Shown: positions 8,113 through 19,032 of the stretch, in pieces
How the letters are laid out: every line of letters begins with the position of its first letter
Position numbering within the stretch: the stretch's first letter is position 1
Assembly: GCA_020060775.1 (NCBI GenBank)
Contig: JAGUZN010000328.1
Span: forward strand, 1 to 36,155
Direction: 5' to 3'
From: Armatimonadota bacterium
GTDB lineage: Bacteria > Armatimonadota > Hebobacteria > CAIYQO01
DNA length: 36,155 bases
Position numbers and translations under genes: made by a program
Notes under the pieces: model-generated
Database searches by the model: none
What the model saw: the letters and a program-made list of their open reading frames with translations, nothing else
Told to the model about the DNA's origin: nothing

Positions 8113-9087
8113 GCTTGCACAGCCGATCATCAAGCGCCCGCCCCTCTGGCAGAACCTCCTCAACCTCGTCTTGCTCGTCGGGCTGGTTGGCGTCTTCGCC
8201 TGGCAGGTCTACGATAACTGGGGCGCCATTGCCGCCTATGACTGGACCATCGATTGGGGCCTGGCCGGGCTGGCATTCCTGCTGATCTTCATCTGTCTGG
8301 GCGCAGACAGCCTCATCTGGAATCGCGCCCTGGGCTGGTTCGCGCCGCCCTTGCCCTACGTCCGGGCAGTGCCGGTGTTCATCTGGGCCACCCTGGCGCG
8401 TTATATCCCCGGGAAAGTTGCCAGCCTCATTGTGCGCGTGGTGCTGGCCAGCCAGGCCAATCGTGCCGCTATGCCCGTGCTCGCCGCCAGCGTCATCGAG
8501 TTAGCCCTGCGCATGGCCGCGGCGTTGCTCATCTTTCTCGTCACCCTGCCCGGGTTAACCAATACCGGTGGCGCGGCGTTCCTGACCATCGGCATTGTCT
8601 TCATCGTCGCCGCCCTTGTCGGGGCGCATCCGCGCATCGCCATGCCGGTGATGAATTGGATGCTGCGAAAAATCAAACACCCGCCGTTGGACCATACGCT
8701 GCGTTATCGCGAAGTGCTTGGCCTGTTCGGTCTGCAGTTAGCGCGGTGGACGGTGTACGGCGTGGCGTTTGCGCTGGTCATGCGCGCCGTACACCCCCCG
8801 GCCGCACATGACTGGCTGGTATTGCTCGGCACGGGATGCGGTTCGTACGCCTTCGGATTTCTGGCCATGACGCCCGGCGGGCTGGGGATCATGGAGTGGG
8901 TGCAGAAGGGAGTACTCGCGACATTGGGATATCCGACCGCCCTCACCCTGGTCCTCCCCGTGCTCGCGCGCCTGTTCCTGCTCGCCGCTGAGGGCGTCTG
9001 GGCGTTAATCGCCCTCACGCTCTGGCGTGTGCCCGTCGTCGATGCGCCCACCATAGCGGTCACCGCCCCGCAATCTGAGGAGTTGTC

Positions 9088-9091
<4 letters not shown>
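8102..9091 (+). CDS. UPF0104 / lysylphosphatidylglycerol-synthase-TM-like integral membrane protein
   Basis: A 329-residue protein with seven to eight hydrophobic segments (roughly 17-33, 52-73, 121-150, 157-174, 206-226, 237-255, 280-308). Family marks are the LARYIPGKVASL segment after the second helix and the MTPGGLGIMEW segment near residue 260, typical of the AglD/YbhN/MprF-transmembrane superfamily. These proteins are often found beside GT2 glycosyltransferases and are thought to move or modify lipid-linked molecules, but a specific role cannot be assigned. It starts within the end of the glycosyltransferase gene behind GGGAG, and its stop overlaps the rnhC start (ATGA), so all three are probably translated in series. 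No catalytic LPG-synthase domain is attached. Confidence 0.8.
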
Positions 9092-11857
<2,766 letters not shown>

Positions 11858-11858
<1 letters not shown>

Positions 11859-12601
11859 TGCTTGCCATTACCTCCCGTCTGGACGATTACTGGGCCGAAG
11901 AACTGGGATGCGCCCCGGATGCGCTGTATCGCGGCGGGATGACCGTATGTGCCCCGGCGCACCGTGAGGCACCACGCTGGATGGGGTGGATGGTTCCGCT
12001 GGAATCCGTAGTCGTGAACACTGCTGAGCCGGGCACTGGCGTCATCTCCATCGCACCCTCGATGCTCGATGCCCTCCATCGTGCCCTCCCGACCGGCGCC
12101 TCTCCACAGGAATACCTGCCGCCCCATGGGCAGCGCACGGTGCGCTTCGCGCGCGACCATTTCCCGAACGGCTATCCCAAAGTCCACTGCATCCTCTACT
12201 GTGAGGAAGGGGTGCTGCGTCCCGCGCCCGAAAACTTTCCTGTCACACGATTGGATGACGACGATATTCATGCCGACTGGTTTCGCCTGCACTTCGATGG
12301 CCCCATCTTCGTCGCGCGCAACCCCAAGGGCAGCATCGCCGCCTGGGCGGCTATCAAATGCAAATCACCCGAGGTCTGGGAAATGGCCGTGGCCACCGAA
12401 CCGCCGTATCGCAATCGCGGGCTGGCAAAAAGCGTCGTCAGCAAGGCCACTCAGGCGGCGCTGGCCGCAGGAAAAGTCCCGCTCTACCTCCACGAGATCT
12501 CCAACATCGCCTCGGCGCGCGTTTGCGGGGCGCTGGGCTATCGCCTCTACGGATATGAACTCACCTGTGAATGCGGTCGGGTGACCACGCGACGCACGTA
12601 A
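11858..12601 (+). CDS. GNAT-family N-acetyltransferase
   Basis: A 247-residue protein whose C-terminal half is a GNAT acetyltransferase domain that would transfer acetyl from acetyl-CoA to an unknown amine. The acetyl-CoA pyrophosphate-binding motif A is clear, EPPYRNRGLAKSVV (about residues 179-192), preceded by the WEMAVAT strand and followed by the C-terminal ISNIASARVCGALGY segment, as in FR47-like members. The N-terminal half (1-110) is poorly conserved and resembles no domain I recognise. It overlaps ligA by one base and is probably coupled to it. Substrate unknown. Confidence 0.8.
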
Positions 12602-12685
12602 AACACGACGTATCAGCAGGAATTCGGTCGGGCTGCGCCCAATATGGCATAGCATGCCAACCCATTGCCACGCGGAGGTATTACG

Positions 12686-13030
12686 ATGTCCGATGAACCG
12701 ATGACGACACCGGACGATCAGCAGCCGGAAAATACGGCCGAATTCCAAGAAGAACACGAGCCGCAAATGGAACTGCGCACCGAGCACCTGCTGCAGTATA
12801 CCATCAGCCTCTTCGCCGAACAGGCATGGGTCCACCTCGGCATCCGCGCCAACCCGGCCACCGGCGAAACCAACACGGACTTCGCGCAGGCCCGGCTGGC
12901 CATCGATGCCATTGCTGCCCTGCTGCCCCTGGCTGAAGGGCGCTTCGAAGCCCACGCCGTGCGCGACCTGCGCAACCTCCTCTCCTCACTGCAGTTCAAC
13001 TTCGTCGAGCGCTACACGCCCGGCAGTTGA
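12686..13030 (+). CDS. DUF1844 family protein
   Basis: A 114-residue soluble, acidic protein. After a charged N-terminus (1-30) comes the compact helical DUF1844 core: LLQYTISLFAEQAWVHLGI, ARLAIDAIAALLPL and LRNLLSSLQFNFVERY. The function of this family is unknown. It is found in several diderm phyla, often near envelope or replication genes. The ATG at 12686 has GGAGG 7-8 nt upstream and is preferred to an earlier in-frame ATG at 12665. It is the last gene before a strong hairpin and so probably ends the operon that includes ligA. Confidence 0.75.
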   Translation: MSDEPMTTPDDQQPENTAEFQEEHEPQMELRTEHLLQYTISLFAEQAWVHLGIRANPATGETNTDFAQARLAIDAIAALLPLAEGRFEAHAVRDLRNLLSSLQFNFVERYTPGS

Positions 13031-13046
13031 GGGCACGGTAGAAGAT

Positions 13047-13087
13047 GATGTCGACCCCGAGATAGTCTCCATCCCGGGGTCGACATC
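13047..13087 (+). terminator. Strong hairpin ending the ligA operon
   Basis: A perfect 13-bp inverted repeat, GATGTCGACCCCG and CGGGGTCGACATC, with a 15-nt loop, lies 17 nt after the DUF1844 stop. Only TGTTG follows, not a true T-run. Confidence 0.7.
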
Positions 13088-13137
13088 TGTTGCACCTCGT
13101 CATCCCCGTACGGTCGGGTAATGGTGTAAGCGAACTA

Positions 13138-13166
13138 TTGCCATACTTAGCTAACTAAGTTATGAT
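13138..13166 (+). promoter_or_regulatory. Promoter of the papain-like protease gene with an inverted repeat filling the spacer
   Basis: TTGCCA (13138-13143) and TATGAT (13161-13166) are separated by 17 nt. The spacer holds the perfect inverted repeat ACTTAG-CTAA-CTAAGT (13145-13160), which a dimeric repressor could bind and so block RNA polymerase. The leader to the start codon would be about 110 nt. Confidence 0.65.
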
Positions 13167-13283
13167 CATCTCCAAGCGCGGACATCAGGGAGAAGTGGCA
13201 CACCTCGACATGCACCCTCCCTGTCGGTAAAGCGAAGGATCCTTTCGTTCAACTGTTCGTGCCCACCGCAAAGGAGTATCACG

Positions 13284-16200
13284 ATGGCATATCCTGTCCC
13301 ACGGTGCTTCACACGTCTGGCCCACCTGCTTCTGCTGCTCAGTCTCCTCATCACCGTCTCGGCAGCCTGGGCACAGCAGCGCTACCCCACCGGACTGCGC
13401 CCGCTCTCGCCGGAAGAACGCGCACAGTTCGAACGCGTGATGACGCCGGTCGAGAATGTGCAGCTCAATCCGCTCGGGCTGGAGCGCGTGAATCAGGAGC
13501 GCGCCAAGCGCGGACGAGCGCCCATACAGCGGTCACAAGCCGTGACCTTCGGGGCAGAAGTGAACGGCGCAGGCGACGTGGTGGTCGGCGATGGGGTGGC
13601 ATTGCCCTCCGCGGTGGATAATAGCACTCTCGCCTGCTTCCCGCCCATTCGCAACCAGGGGGGGCTCGGATCATGTGCCGCCTTCTCCACCACCTACTAC
13701 ACCTTCACCCATATGACGGGGTTGGCGCGTGGATGGTCGAATAACAACGAAGATAACACAACAAAGTTCTCACCCAAGTGGACGTACGCCCGCATCAATG
13801 GCGGCGCCGATAGTGGAGCGCCGCTGCTCTACGCATTCTATCTGTTGGAGACCAGCGGCGCAGCAACCTGGGAAGAATTTCCCTATGTGGGCAACACTGA
13901 CGACCCGATGAACTATCGTGAGTGGCCCAAGGACATTGCGATCTGGCGCAATGCCCTGAGCTACCGCCTGAAAGATTGGGGCAGGGTCGAGAATCTGGAT
14001 ACCGAGACCGGGTTGAATCAGTTGAAGACGCTGCTCAGCAACGGCTACATATTGAATTACGCGACGTACATCTACTCCTGGCAGTATGTCGCCGTCCAGG
14101 ATGACCCGAGCACCACGGACGACGATGCGTATGTCGGCAAACCCATCGCCTACTGGATGAACGGCACTGACGGCGGACACGGCATGACCGTGGTCGGGTA
14201 CAACGATAACATCTGGGTCGATATCAACGGCAATGGTCAGGTCGACTCCGGGGAAAAGGGCGCACTGCGCATCGCCAATTCCTGGGGCACCGGCTGGAAA
14301 CCCGATGGTCAAACCGCCGACGGCGGCTTCACCTGGCTAGCCTACGATGCGCTCAAAGCCGTTTCCGCCGTCAGCGGTGGTCCGAGCTCCGGGCGGCTTG
14401 CGGCGTTCGATGACAACGAAGCCCTCTGGATGACGGCGCACCAATCCTACACCCCGACGCTCATCGCCCAGTGCACCCTCAATCATCCCAAACGCAACCA
14501 ACTCGGGATTTGGCTTGGGTGCACCGATACCAGCATCACCATGCCCCAGTTCAGCGACGTAACAAAACAGATCTACAGTGAGGGCGGACCCTACTCGCTT
14601 GACGGGAGTCAGGACGATGTCGACCTGACCATGATGTTTGACTTTACGGACCTCATTCCGGAAGAAACTGGAGTGCACCGCTGGCACCTCTACTTATTCG
14701 ATCAAGCGTCAGACGGTGCGGCTACGCTCAAAGATTACCGGTTGATCGATAACTCCAGCGGCGGCGAGGAGGTAGCCAGCGAGATGCCGGTCACGGTGAA
14801 CAATGAGGAGAAAAGTGTCTACATCGACTATGAGGTGGGCAGCAGTGTCGTGCGGGAGTATCAACCGGACTTGCAGGTCCGCACGGCATCCAGTCCAACG
14901 TATCAGGGTGATAACCTCTATAATCAGAATCAAACCGTGGATACCGCAGTTATGGCGGGCGTCACGGCCACCTACTACGTGAAGCTGGAGAACGATGGCG
15001 ACAACAGCGACATCTTCACCGTGGTGGGCAGCGCCGGCGGCGATGGCTGGACGGTGGCGTACTTCGATGCGGAGAGTGGTGGCAACAACATCACCGAGCA
15101 AGTCGCCAACGCCGGATGGGCCAGCCCGGAAATGACCGCCGGCAGTTCGCGCGTTCTCCGTGTCGAGGTCACTCCGGACAGCGGGACCACCGGCATCAAA
15201 CAGGTGCAGCTCTCCGCTACATCGTTGAACGATGCAACGCGATCAGATACGGTGATCATGCGGACGACAGTCGGAACTGAACCACCGCCGACCGATACCT
15301 ATCAGCCTGACCTGCACATCCGCATTGCCGGCGATCCGCAATACATCGGCGGCGGCGTATATAACAATCTCACCAGTCAGACCGTCTCCCAGGGTGTGTT
15401 GGCCAGTGAAACGATGACCTGCGAGGTCGTGCTGCAAAACGACGGCAGTACCAGTGATTCCTTTACCCTGAACGCGACGCTGCCCGCCAGTGGATGGACG
15501 GCATGCCTCTACAATGCGTTGACCGGTGGGCAGGATATCACCGCACAACTCATCAGCGGGCAAGGATGGACAACCCCCAGTCTGGCTGCCGGTGCAACCC
15601 TCGCGTTGCGTATCGAACTCACGCGCACGGGAAACGGCACGAAAAACTCGCAAAGCGAGGTACTGCTCTCCGCCAAATCGAGTGCCAACGCGACAAAAAC
15701 CGATGCAGTGAAGGCGGTCGTCTCGCTGGCAAATCCGCTATCCAAGATTAGATTGATTGCTGATCCGGCCAAAACGGCTCCTGCCGGCTCAACCGTCACG
15801 CTCACTGCCGTGGCGACCGGCGGCAAGCGGCTACTCTACCGCTTCTTCGTACATGATGGGAGCTCCTGGACCGAGGTCCAACCGTACAGCGCCGCCAACA
15901 CCTGCACCTATACGCCGCCGGTGAAAGGCACCTACAGCTTCCTGGTATGGGTGCGCGAATACACCAGCAGCAGTGAGTGGGATATGAACGCCTCCATCTG
16001 GCGCTACAAAGTTACGGCCAGCGTCATGAATGCGACGATTGCCGCCAGCGCGAACGGTGTGGTGGGCACGCCCGTCACGCTCACCGCCAGTGCCACCGGC
16101 CCGACTGCGAAAGAATATGCCTTCTATGCGTACGGTCCCAGTGGCTGGGAAGTCATACGCACCTATGCCACGACAAGTTCGTGCACCTGGACGCCCACAG

Positions 16201-16301
16201 GTGCCGGCAGCTATACCCTTGTCGTGTGGGCGCGCGAAGTCGGCAGCACGCGCAGTTGGGACTGCCTCGCCACCATGCCCTTCCCCGTAGCGACGCAATA
16301 A
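13284..16301 (+). CDS. Secreted papain-family (C1) cysteine protease with four C-terminal beta-domain repeats
   Basis: A 1005-residue exported protein. The signal peptide (1-30) ends AWA-QQ, and a propeptide-like region runs from 31 to 105. The C1 domain (about 106-365) has oxyanion Gln125, catalytic Cys131 in NQGGLGSCAAFS, His299 in GGHGMTVVGY and Asn332 in IANSWGTGW. The usual QGxCGSCWAF is changed: the first Cys is Leu and Trp is Ala. An EF-hand-like loop, DINGNGQVDSGE (313-324), sits between His and Asn. Downstream are a less clear domain (about 370-525), two 147-residue repeats starting YQPDL (526 and 673), and two Ig-like repeats of about 90 residues. No sorting signal or lipobox is present, so it is probably periplasmic or secreted. 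AAGGAG precedes the ATG by 7 nt. Substrate unknown. Confidence 0.88.
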   Translation: MAYPVPRCFTRLAHLLLLLSLLITVSAAWAQQRYPTGLRPLSPEERAQFERVMTPVENVQLNPLGLERVNQERAKRGRAPIQRSQAVTFGAEVNGAGDVVVGDGVALPSAVDNSTLACFPPIRNQGGLGSCAAFSTTYYTFTHMTGLARGWSNNNEDNTTKFSPKWTYARINGGADSGAPLLYAFYLLETSGAATWEEFPYVGNTDDPMNYREWPKDIAIWRNALSYRLKDWGRVENLDTETGLNQLKTLLSNGYILNYATYIYSWQYVAVQDDPSTTDDDAYVGKPIAYWMNGTDGGHGMTVVGYNDNIWVDINGNGQVDSGEKGALRIANSWGTGWKPDGQTADGGFTWLAYDALKAVSAVSGGPSSGRLAAFDDNEALWMTAHQSYTPTLIAQCTLNHPKRNQLGIWLGCTDTSITMPQFSDVTKQIYSEGGPYSLDGSQDDVDLTMMFDFTDLIPEETGVHRWHLYLFDQASDGAATLKDYRLIDNSSGGEEVASEMPVTVNNEEKSVYIDYEVGSSVVREYQPDLQVRTASSPTYQGDNLYNQNQTVDTAVMAGVTATYYVKLENDGDNSDIFTVVGSAGGDGWTVAYFDAESGGNNITEQVANAGWASPEMTAGSSRVLRVEVTPDSGTTGIKQVQLSATSLNDATRSDTVIMRTTVGTEPPPTDTYQPDLHIRIAGDPQYIGGGVYNNLTSQTVSQGVLASETMTCEVVLQNDGSTSDSFTLNATLPASGWTACLYNALTGGQDITAQLISGQGWTTPSLAAGATLALRIELTRTGNGTKNSQSEVLLSAKSSANATKTDAVKAVVSLANPLSKIRLIADPAKTAPAGSTVTLTAVATGGKRLLYRFFVHDGSSWTEVQPYSAANTCTYTPPVKGTYSFLVWVREYTSSSEWDMNASIWRYKVTASVMNATIAASANGVVGTPVTLTASATGPTAKEYAFYAYGPSGWEVIRTYATTSSCTWTPTGAGSYTLVVWAREVGSTRSWDCLATMPFPVATQ
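14859..15728 (+). repeat. Two tandem coding repeats of about 440 bp inside the protease gene
   Basis: Protein repeats beginning YQPDLQVRTA (base 14859) and YQPDLHIRIA (base 15300) share the pattern YQPDL..R.A..P.Y.G...YN, then V.L.NDG..SD.FT, GW, ITEQ/ITAQ and GW..P..AG. The DNA has diverged, so this is an old duplication of a beta-sandwich-like domain. Confidence 0.75.
15746..16298 (+). repeat. Two tandem Ig-like coding repeats at the protease C-terminus
   Basis: Two units of about 90 residues share PV/STVTLTA.ATG, a Y-F/F-Y strand, GSSWTEV/GPSGWEVI, a C-T-Y/W-T-P strand and G-S-Y-x-L-V-V-W-A/V-R-E. They resemble Y-rich immunoglobulin-like repeats of secreted enzymes and would serve as spacers or binding modules. 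Confidence 0.7.
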
Positions 16302-16311
16302 CCGCGGCAGT

Positions 16312-16358
16312 GCGATCCGCCGTGGCACACTCCTCGTCAGGACGCCACGGCGGATCGC
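16312..16358 (+). terminator. 15-bp perfect hairpin after the protease gene
   Basis: GCGATCCGCCGTGGC and GCCACGGCGGATCGC pair perfectly over 15 bp with a 17-nt loop, 10 nt after the stop. The following GTATTACTTCC is only weakly T-rich. Confidence 0.7.
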
Positions 16359-16385
16359 GTATTACTTCCAGTGGCATGTTGGGGG

Positions 16386-16414
16386 TTGGCATGAACCGAC
16401 AGAGCGGGTACAAT
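16386..16414 (+). promoter_or_regulatory. Promoter placed for a leaderless carboxypeptidase mRNA
   Basis: TTGGCA (16386-16391) and TACAAT (16409-16414) have a 17-nt spacer. The ATG of the next gene starts only 8 nt after the -10 box, about where transcription should begin, and there is no Shine-Dalgarno sequence. Confidence 0.7.
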
Positions 16415-16422
16415 ACGACGTC

Positions 16423-17748
16423 ATGGCTCGTGTATTCCTGCTCCTAAGTATTCTGACCTGTTTCGCCCTGGCGCCCCTGGCTCAACCGACCACTAAGTCG
16501 TCACTGGTGTCGGCCAAATGCGCCATCCTCATGGACCGCCATACCGGCCTGGTGCTCTGGCAGCATAACCCGGACCTGGAAGTGCCCATGGCCAGCACCA
16601 CCAAAATCATGACTGCCATGGTCATCCTCGATCTCGGCGCTGATCGCCTGCAGGAACAGGTGCGCGTGAGCCAGTATGCCGGTGACACGGAAGGTAGTTC
16701 GCAGTTCGCTGAAGGCGATCTGGTCACGCTCGGCGATCTGTTCAAAGCTGCGCTCATCAAGTCATCCAATGAAGCCACCGTAGCCGCCGCAGAGTACCTC
16801 TGTGGGAGCGAAGAGCGTTTTGTCGAGCAGATGAATGACAAGGCGCGTGAACTGGGCCTGCAGCACACCCACTTTGTGAATCCCCACGGGCTCTATGATC
16901 CTAAACGCGGCAAAGAGCACTATAGCACTGCCCGCGACCTGGCGTTAATAACGCGGCATGCGTTAACCTACTATCCCCTCATCTGCGAAACCGTGGTGCT
17001 TGGCTACCCGCGCTCGGTCGATGTCTACGCCCAGCCGCGTGGACGCATAGTGCTGGAAAACCGCAATCGCATTCTCAACCGTGCGGTGCCGGGGGTACCG
17101 AACTCCCGCGTCGATGGAGTGAAGACCGGGTACGTTAAAGAATCTGGGCGTTGCCTGGTGTCATCTGCCACCCTCGACCACTGGCAACTCATTGCCGTCG
17201 TGCTCGACAGTCAGGACACGTTTCAGGATAGCCTGGCCTTGCTCGGCTACGGGTTTCGCCGATATGCCTGGAAAACCTATGCCAGCCAGAGCGAGGCAGG
17301 CCTGCGTGAGCGTGTCGCCTGGGGCGCGCAGCGTGATGTCCCGGTCGGGGTACAAAACCGGTTAGGTGCGCCGGTGCCGCGTCCCGAGTTTGGTGGATCG
17401 GTCGAAGATACCGTGGTATTGCGTGGAGACCGTCTGCGCGCCCCGGTGCGTCAGGGCCAGGAAATCGGCACGCTGGAACTGCACCGTGACGGCGTGCGCA
17501 TCGCCTCGGCGACGGCCATTGCGCTGGCGACGGTGCCGGTGGCCTGGTGGGCGAGCACCCTCGCTGTCGTAGGGGTGATCGTCCTCGCCCTCGTTGTGAT
17601 CATTGTGGTAGGCACGCTCTATGGAACGTATACAAAAGATTCTCGCCGCCGCCGGCGTGAGCTCGCGGCGGCACGCCGAGGAATTGATCCGGGCGGGCCG
17701 GGTGACCGTGAACGGGGAAGTGGTGACGGCTCTCGGCGCCCGCGCTGA
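16423..17748 (+). CDS. D-alanyl-D-alanine carboxypeptidase (peptidase S11, DacA/DacF type)
   Basis: A penicillin-binding D,D-carboxypeptidase that removes the terminal D-Ala of peptidoglycan stem peptides, acting outside the cytoplasmic membrane. The signal peptide spans about 1-20 (APLA-QP). Active-site motifs are intact: STTK (58-61, nucleophile Ser58), SSN (114-116) and KTG (234-236). A C-terminal beta domain (about 285-365) is followed by a transmembrane helix (about 373-398) that anchors the protein, unlike the amphipathic anchor of typical DacA. The last 40 residues are very basic (RRRRREL...) and cytosolic, and are encoded where the gene overlaps rluB by 128 nt in another frame. It has no ribosome-binding site and a -10 box 8 nt before the ATG, suggesting a leaderless transcript. 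Confidence 0.93.
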   Translation: MARVFLLLSILTCFALAPLAQPTTKSSLVSAKCAILMDRHTGLVLWQHNPDLEVPMASTTKIMTAMVILDLGADRLQEQVRVSQYAGDTEGSSQFAEGDLVTLGDLFKAALIKSSNEATVAAAEYLCGSEERFVEQMNDKARELGLQHTHFVNPHGLYDPKRGKEHYSTARDLALITRHALTYYPLICETVVLGYPRSVDVYAQPRGRIVLENRNRILNRAVPGVPNSRVDGVKTGYVKESGRCLVSSATLDHWQLIAVVLDSQDTFQDSLALLGYGFRRYAWKTYASQSEAGLRERVAWGAQRDVPVGVQNRLGAPVPRPEFGGSVEDTVVLRGDRLRAPVRQGQEIGTLELHRDGVRIASATAIALATVPVAWWASTLAVVGVIVLALVVIIVVGTLYGTYTKDSRRRRRELAAARRGIDPGGPGDRERGSGDGSRRPR

Positions 17749-18346
17749 CCGCCGGACCGATGTGCTCGCCGTCGATGGCGTCCCGATCGCCCTGCCCGAA
17801 GAAACCCGGACCATCCTGCTGCATAAGCCGGCCGGGTATCTCACCACGCGCATGGACCCCCGCGCGCGGGACACGGTCATGGCGCTGGTGCCCGACATCC
17901 CCGGCCTTCATCCGATCGGTCGACTGGATAAAGATACGACGGGACTCCTCCTCTTGACGAATGATGGCGCACTCACCTACGCACTCACCCATCCGAAACA
18001 CCATGTGCGTAAAACCTATCGCGCCTGGGTGCAGGGGATCATCACCCCCGAGGCCGTGGCGCGCCTGCGCGAGGGAGTGCTGTTGGAAGACGGGATGACC
18101 GCGCCGGCGGATGTCAGCCGACTGGCCGTTCGCGGTGAACGATCGCTGGTAGAACTCACCATTCACGAAGGGCGAAAACGTCAGGTGCGGCGCATGTTGG
18201 AGGCCGTCGGCATGCCGGTGGTCAGCCTGAAGCGCATCAGCGTTGGGCCATTGCAACTCGGTGATCTGCCGGAAGGCCAGTGGAGGGAACTCAGTCAGGC
18301 GGAAACCGACGCGCTGTTTCGCGCCGCCGGCGTTGCCAGGGCATAA
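17621..18346 (+). CDS. rluB: RsuA/RluB-family 16S/23S rRNA pseudouridine synthase
   Basis: A 241-residue enzyme that isomerises a uridine in rRNA to pseudouridine. The N-terminal S4 RNA-binding domain (1-50, ERIQKILAAAGVSSRRHAEELI) is followed by the catalytic domain with GRLDKDTTGLLLLTNDG (about 106-122, catalytic Asp in RLDKDT), KTYRAWVQG and EGRKRQVRRMLEAVG. RsuA and RluB have the same architecture; the symbol rluB is the likelier choice but uncertain. The ATG at 17621 lies 128 nt inside the carboxypeptidase gene in another frame, and the S4 domain needs this start. No strong SD is visible (AGGCACGCTCTATG upstream), so translation may depend on ribosomes from the upstream gene. A strong hairpin follows at once. 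Confidence 0.9.
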   Translation: MERIQKILAAAGVSSRRHAEELIRAGRVTVNGEVVTALGARADRRTDVLAVDGVPIALPEETRTILLHKPAGYLTTRMDPRARDTVMALVPDIPGLHPIGRLDKDTTGLLLLTNDGALTYALTHPKHHVRKTYRAWVQGIITPEAVARLREGVLLEDGMTAPADVSRLAVRGERSLVELTIHEGRKRQVRRMLEAVGMPVVSLKRISVGPLQLGDLPEGQWRELSQAETDALFRAAGVARA

Positions 18347-18348
18347 CG

Positions 18349-18378
18349 CGGCCGGGATGCCCCACGACATCCCGGCCG
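18349..18378. terminator. Hairpin between convergent rluB and the outer-membrane-like gene
   Basis: CGGCCGGGATG and CATCCCGGCCG form a perfect 11-bp stem with an 8-nt loop between two convergent stops (18346 and 18385). It probably serves both strands; neither side has a T-run. Confidence 0.65.
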
Positions 18379-18384
18379 GGAGAA

Positions 18385-19032
18385 TTAGAAGGTGTGGGTA
18401 TAGGTCAGGCCGCCCACGATCGTGGTCCCGACGTCGTGAATCCAGCCGATCTTGCCCGTCACATTACCGGGCAGCGGCAGACTGGCGCCCAGATTGACGT
18501 TGTCGCCGGTGAATTCCGAGATAGCCACCACATCGCCCACGCGCAAAGTCAGCCCCCCGATGAAACCGTCCAGCGGCACCCGTGTGTCATCACCCCCGCC
18601 CGCTGCGAGGCCCAGATGGGCGCCCACGCCGCGGAAGACGCGATCCCTATACGTAATGGTGAACTGCTTGCTGGCCACCGCATAAATTGTCCGGTTCACC
18701 TGATCGGTGAGATCAATGATGCCGACAGCCAGACCGATATTATCGTCAGCTTCTTCTTGAAATGCGTATTTGGCGTTGATCAGCGTCGCGCGATCCGACA
18801 GGCTGGCAAAACCGACCTCCACACCCTGGCGCACCCCGTAGTTAACCACGTAGGTGAGTCGACTTTCAGCTTCAGCCAGGTAAGCGCCGACCGAGGCTTG
18901 ATCGTTCGCTAACGCCTCGGCCGTCGGCACCAGCAACAGCCCTGTCGGACCGAGGAAACTGGGGGCAGCCCAGGTAGTCACGGCAACAGCGGACAGCAGT
19001 GTAACAACAAAGAATCGGCACAGGCACGTCAT
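18385..19032 (-). CDS. YjbH-like outer-membrane beta-barrel protein (short)
   Basis: A 215-residue exported protein. The signal peptide (about residues 1-23) ends TWA-APS and is followed by FLGPTGLLLVPTAEAL, the opening seen in YjbH/YbjH-type exopolysaccharide-associated proteins. The rest is alternating polar/hydrophobic strands with many Gly and aromatic residues (LTYVVNYGVRQGVEVGF, GKIGWIHDVG), and the protein ends GGLTYTHTF with a terminal Phe, as outer-membrane barrels do. It is much shorter than enterobacterial YjbH. I chose the ATG at 19032 because AAGGAGG lies 6 nt upstream; the frame extends to a TTG at 19047 that would contain that SD. It stands alone on the minus strand. An outer-membrane site is inferred, and its function is unknown. 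Confidence 0.65.
   Translation of the reverse strand: MTCLCRFFVVTLLSAVAVTTWAAPSFLGPTGLLLVPTAEALANDQASVGAYLAEAESRLTYVVNYGVRQGVEVGFASLSDRATLINAKYAFQEEADDNIGLAVGIIDLTDQVNRTIYAVASKQFTITYRDRVFRGVGAHLGLAAGGGDDTRVPLDGFIGGLTLRVGDVVAISEFTGDNVNLGASLPLPGNVTGKIGWIHDVGTTIVGGLTYTHTF

Noticed and set aside
13167..13283. Riboswitch in the 110-nt leader of the protease gene
   Set aside because: Small inverted repeats occur (CAGGGAG with CTCCCTG; AAGGATCCTT), but no conserved core of a known riboswitch class such as c-di-GMP, cobalamin or SAM could be matched.
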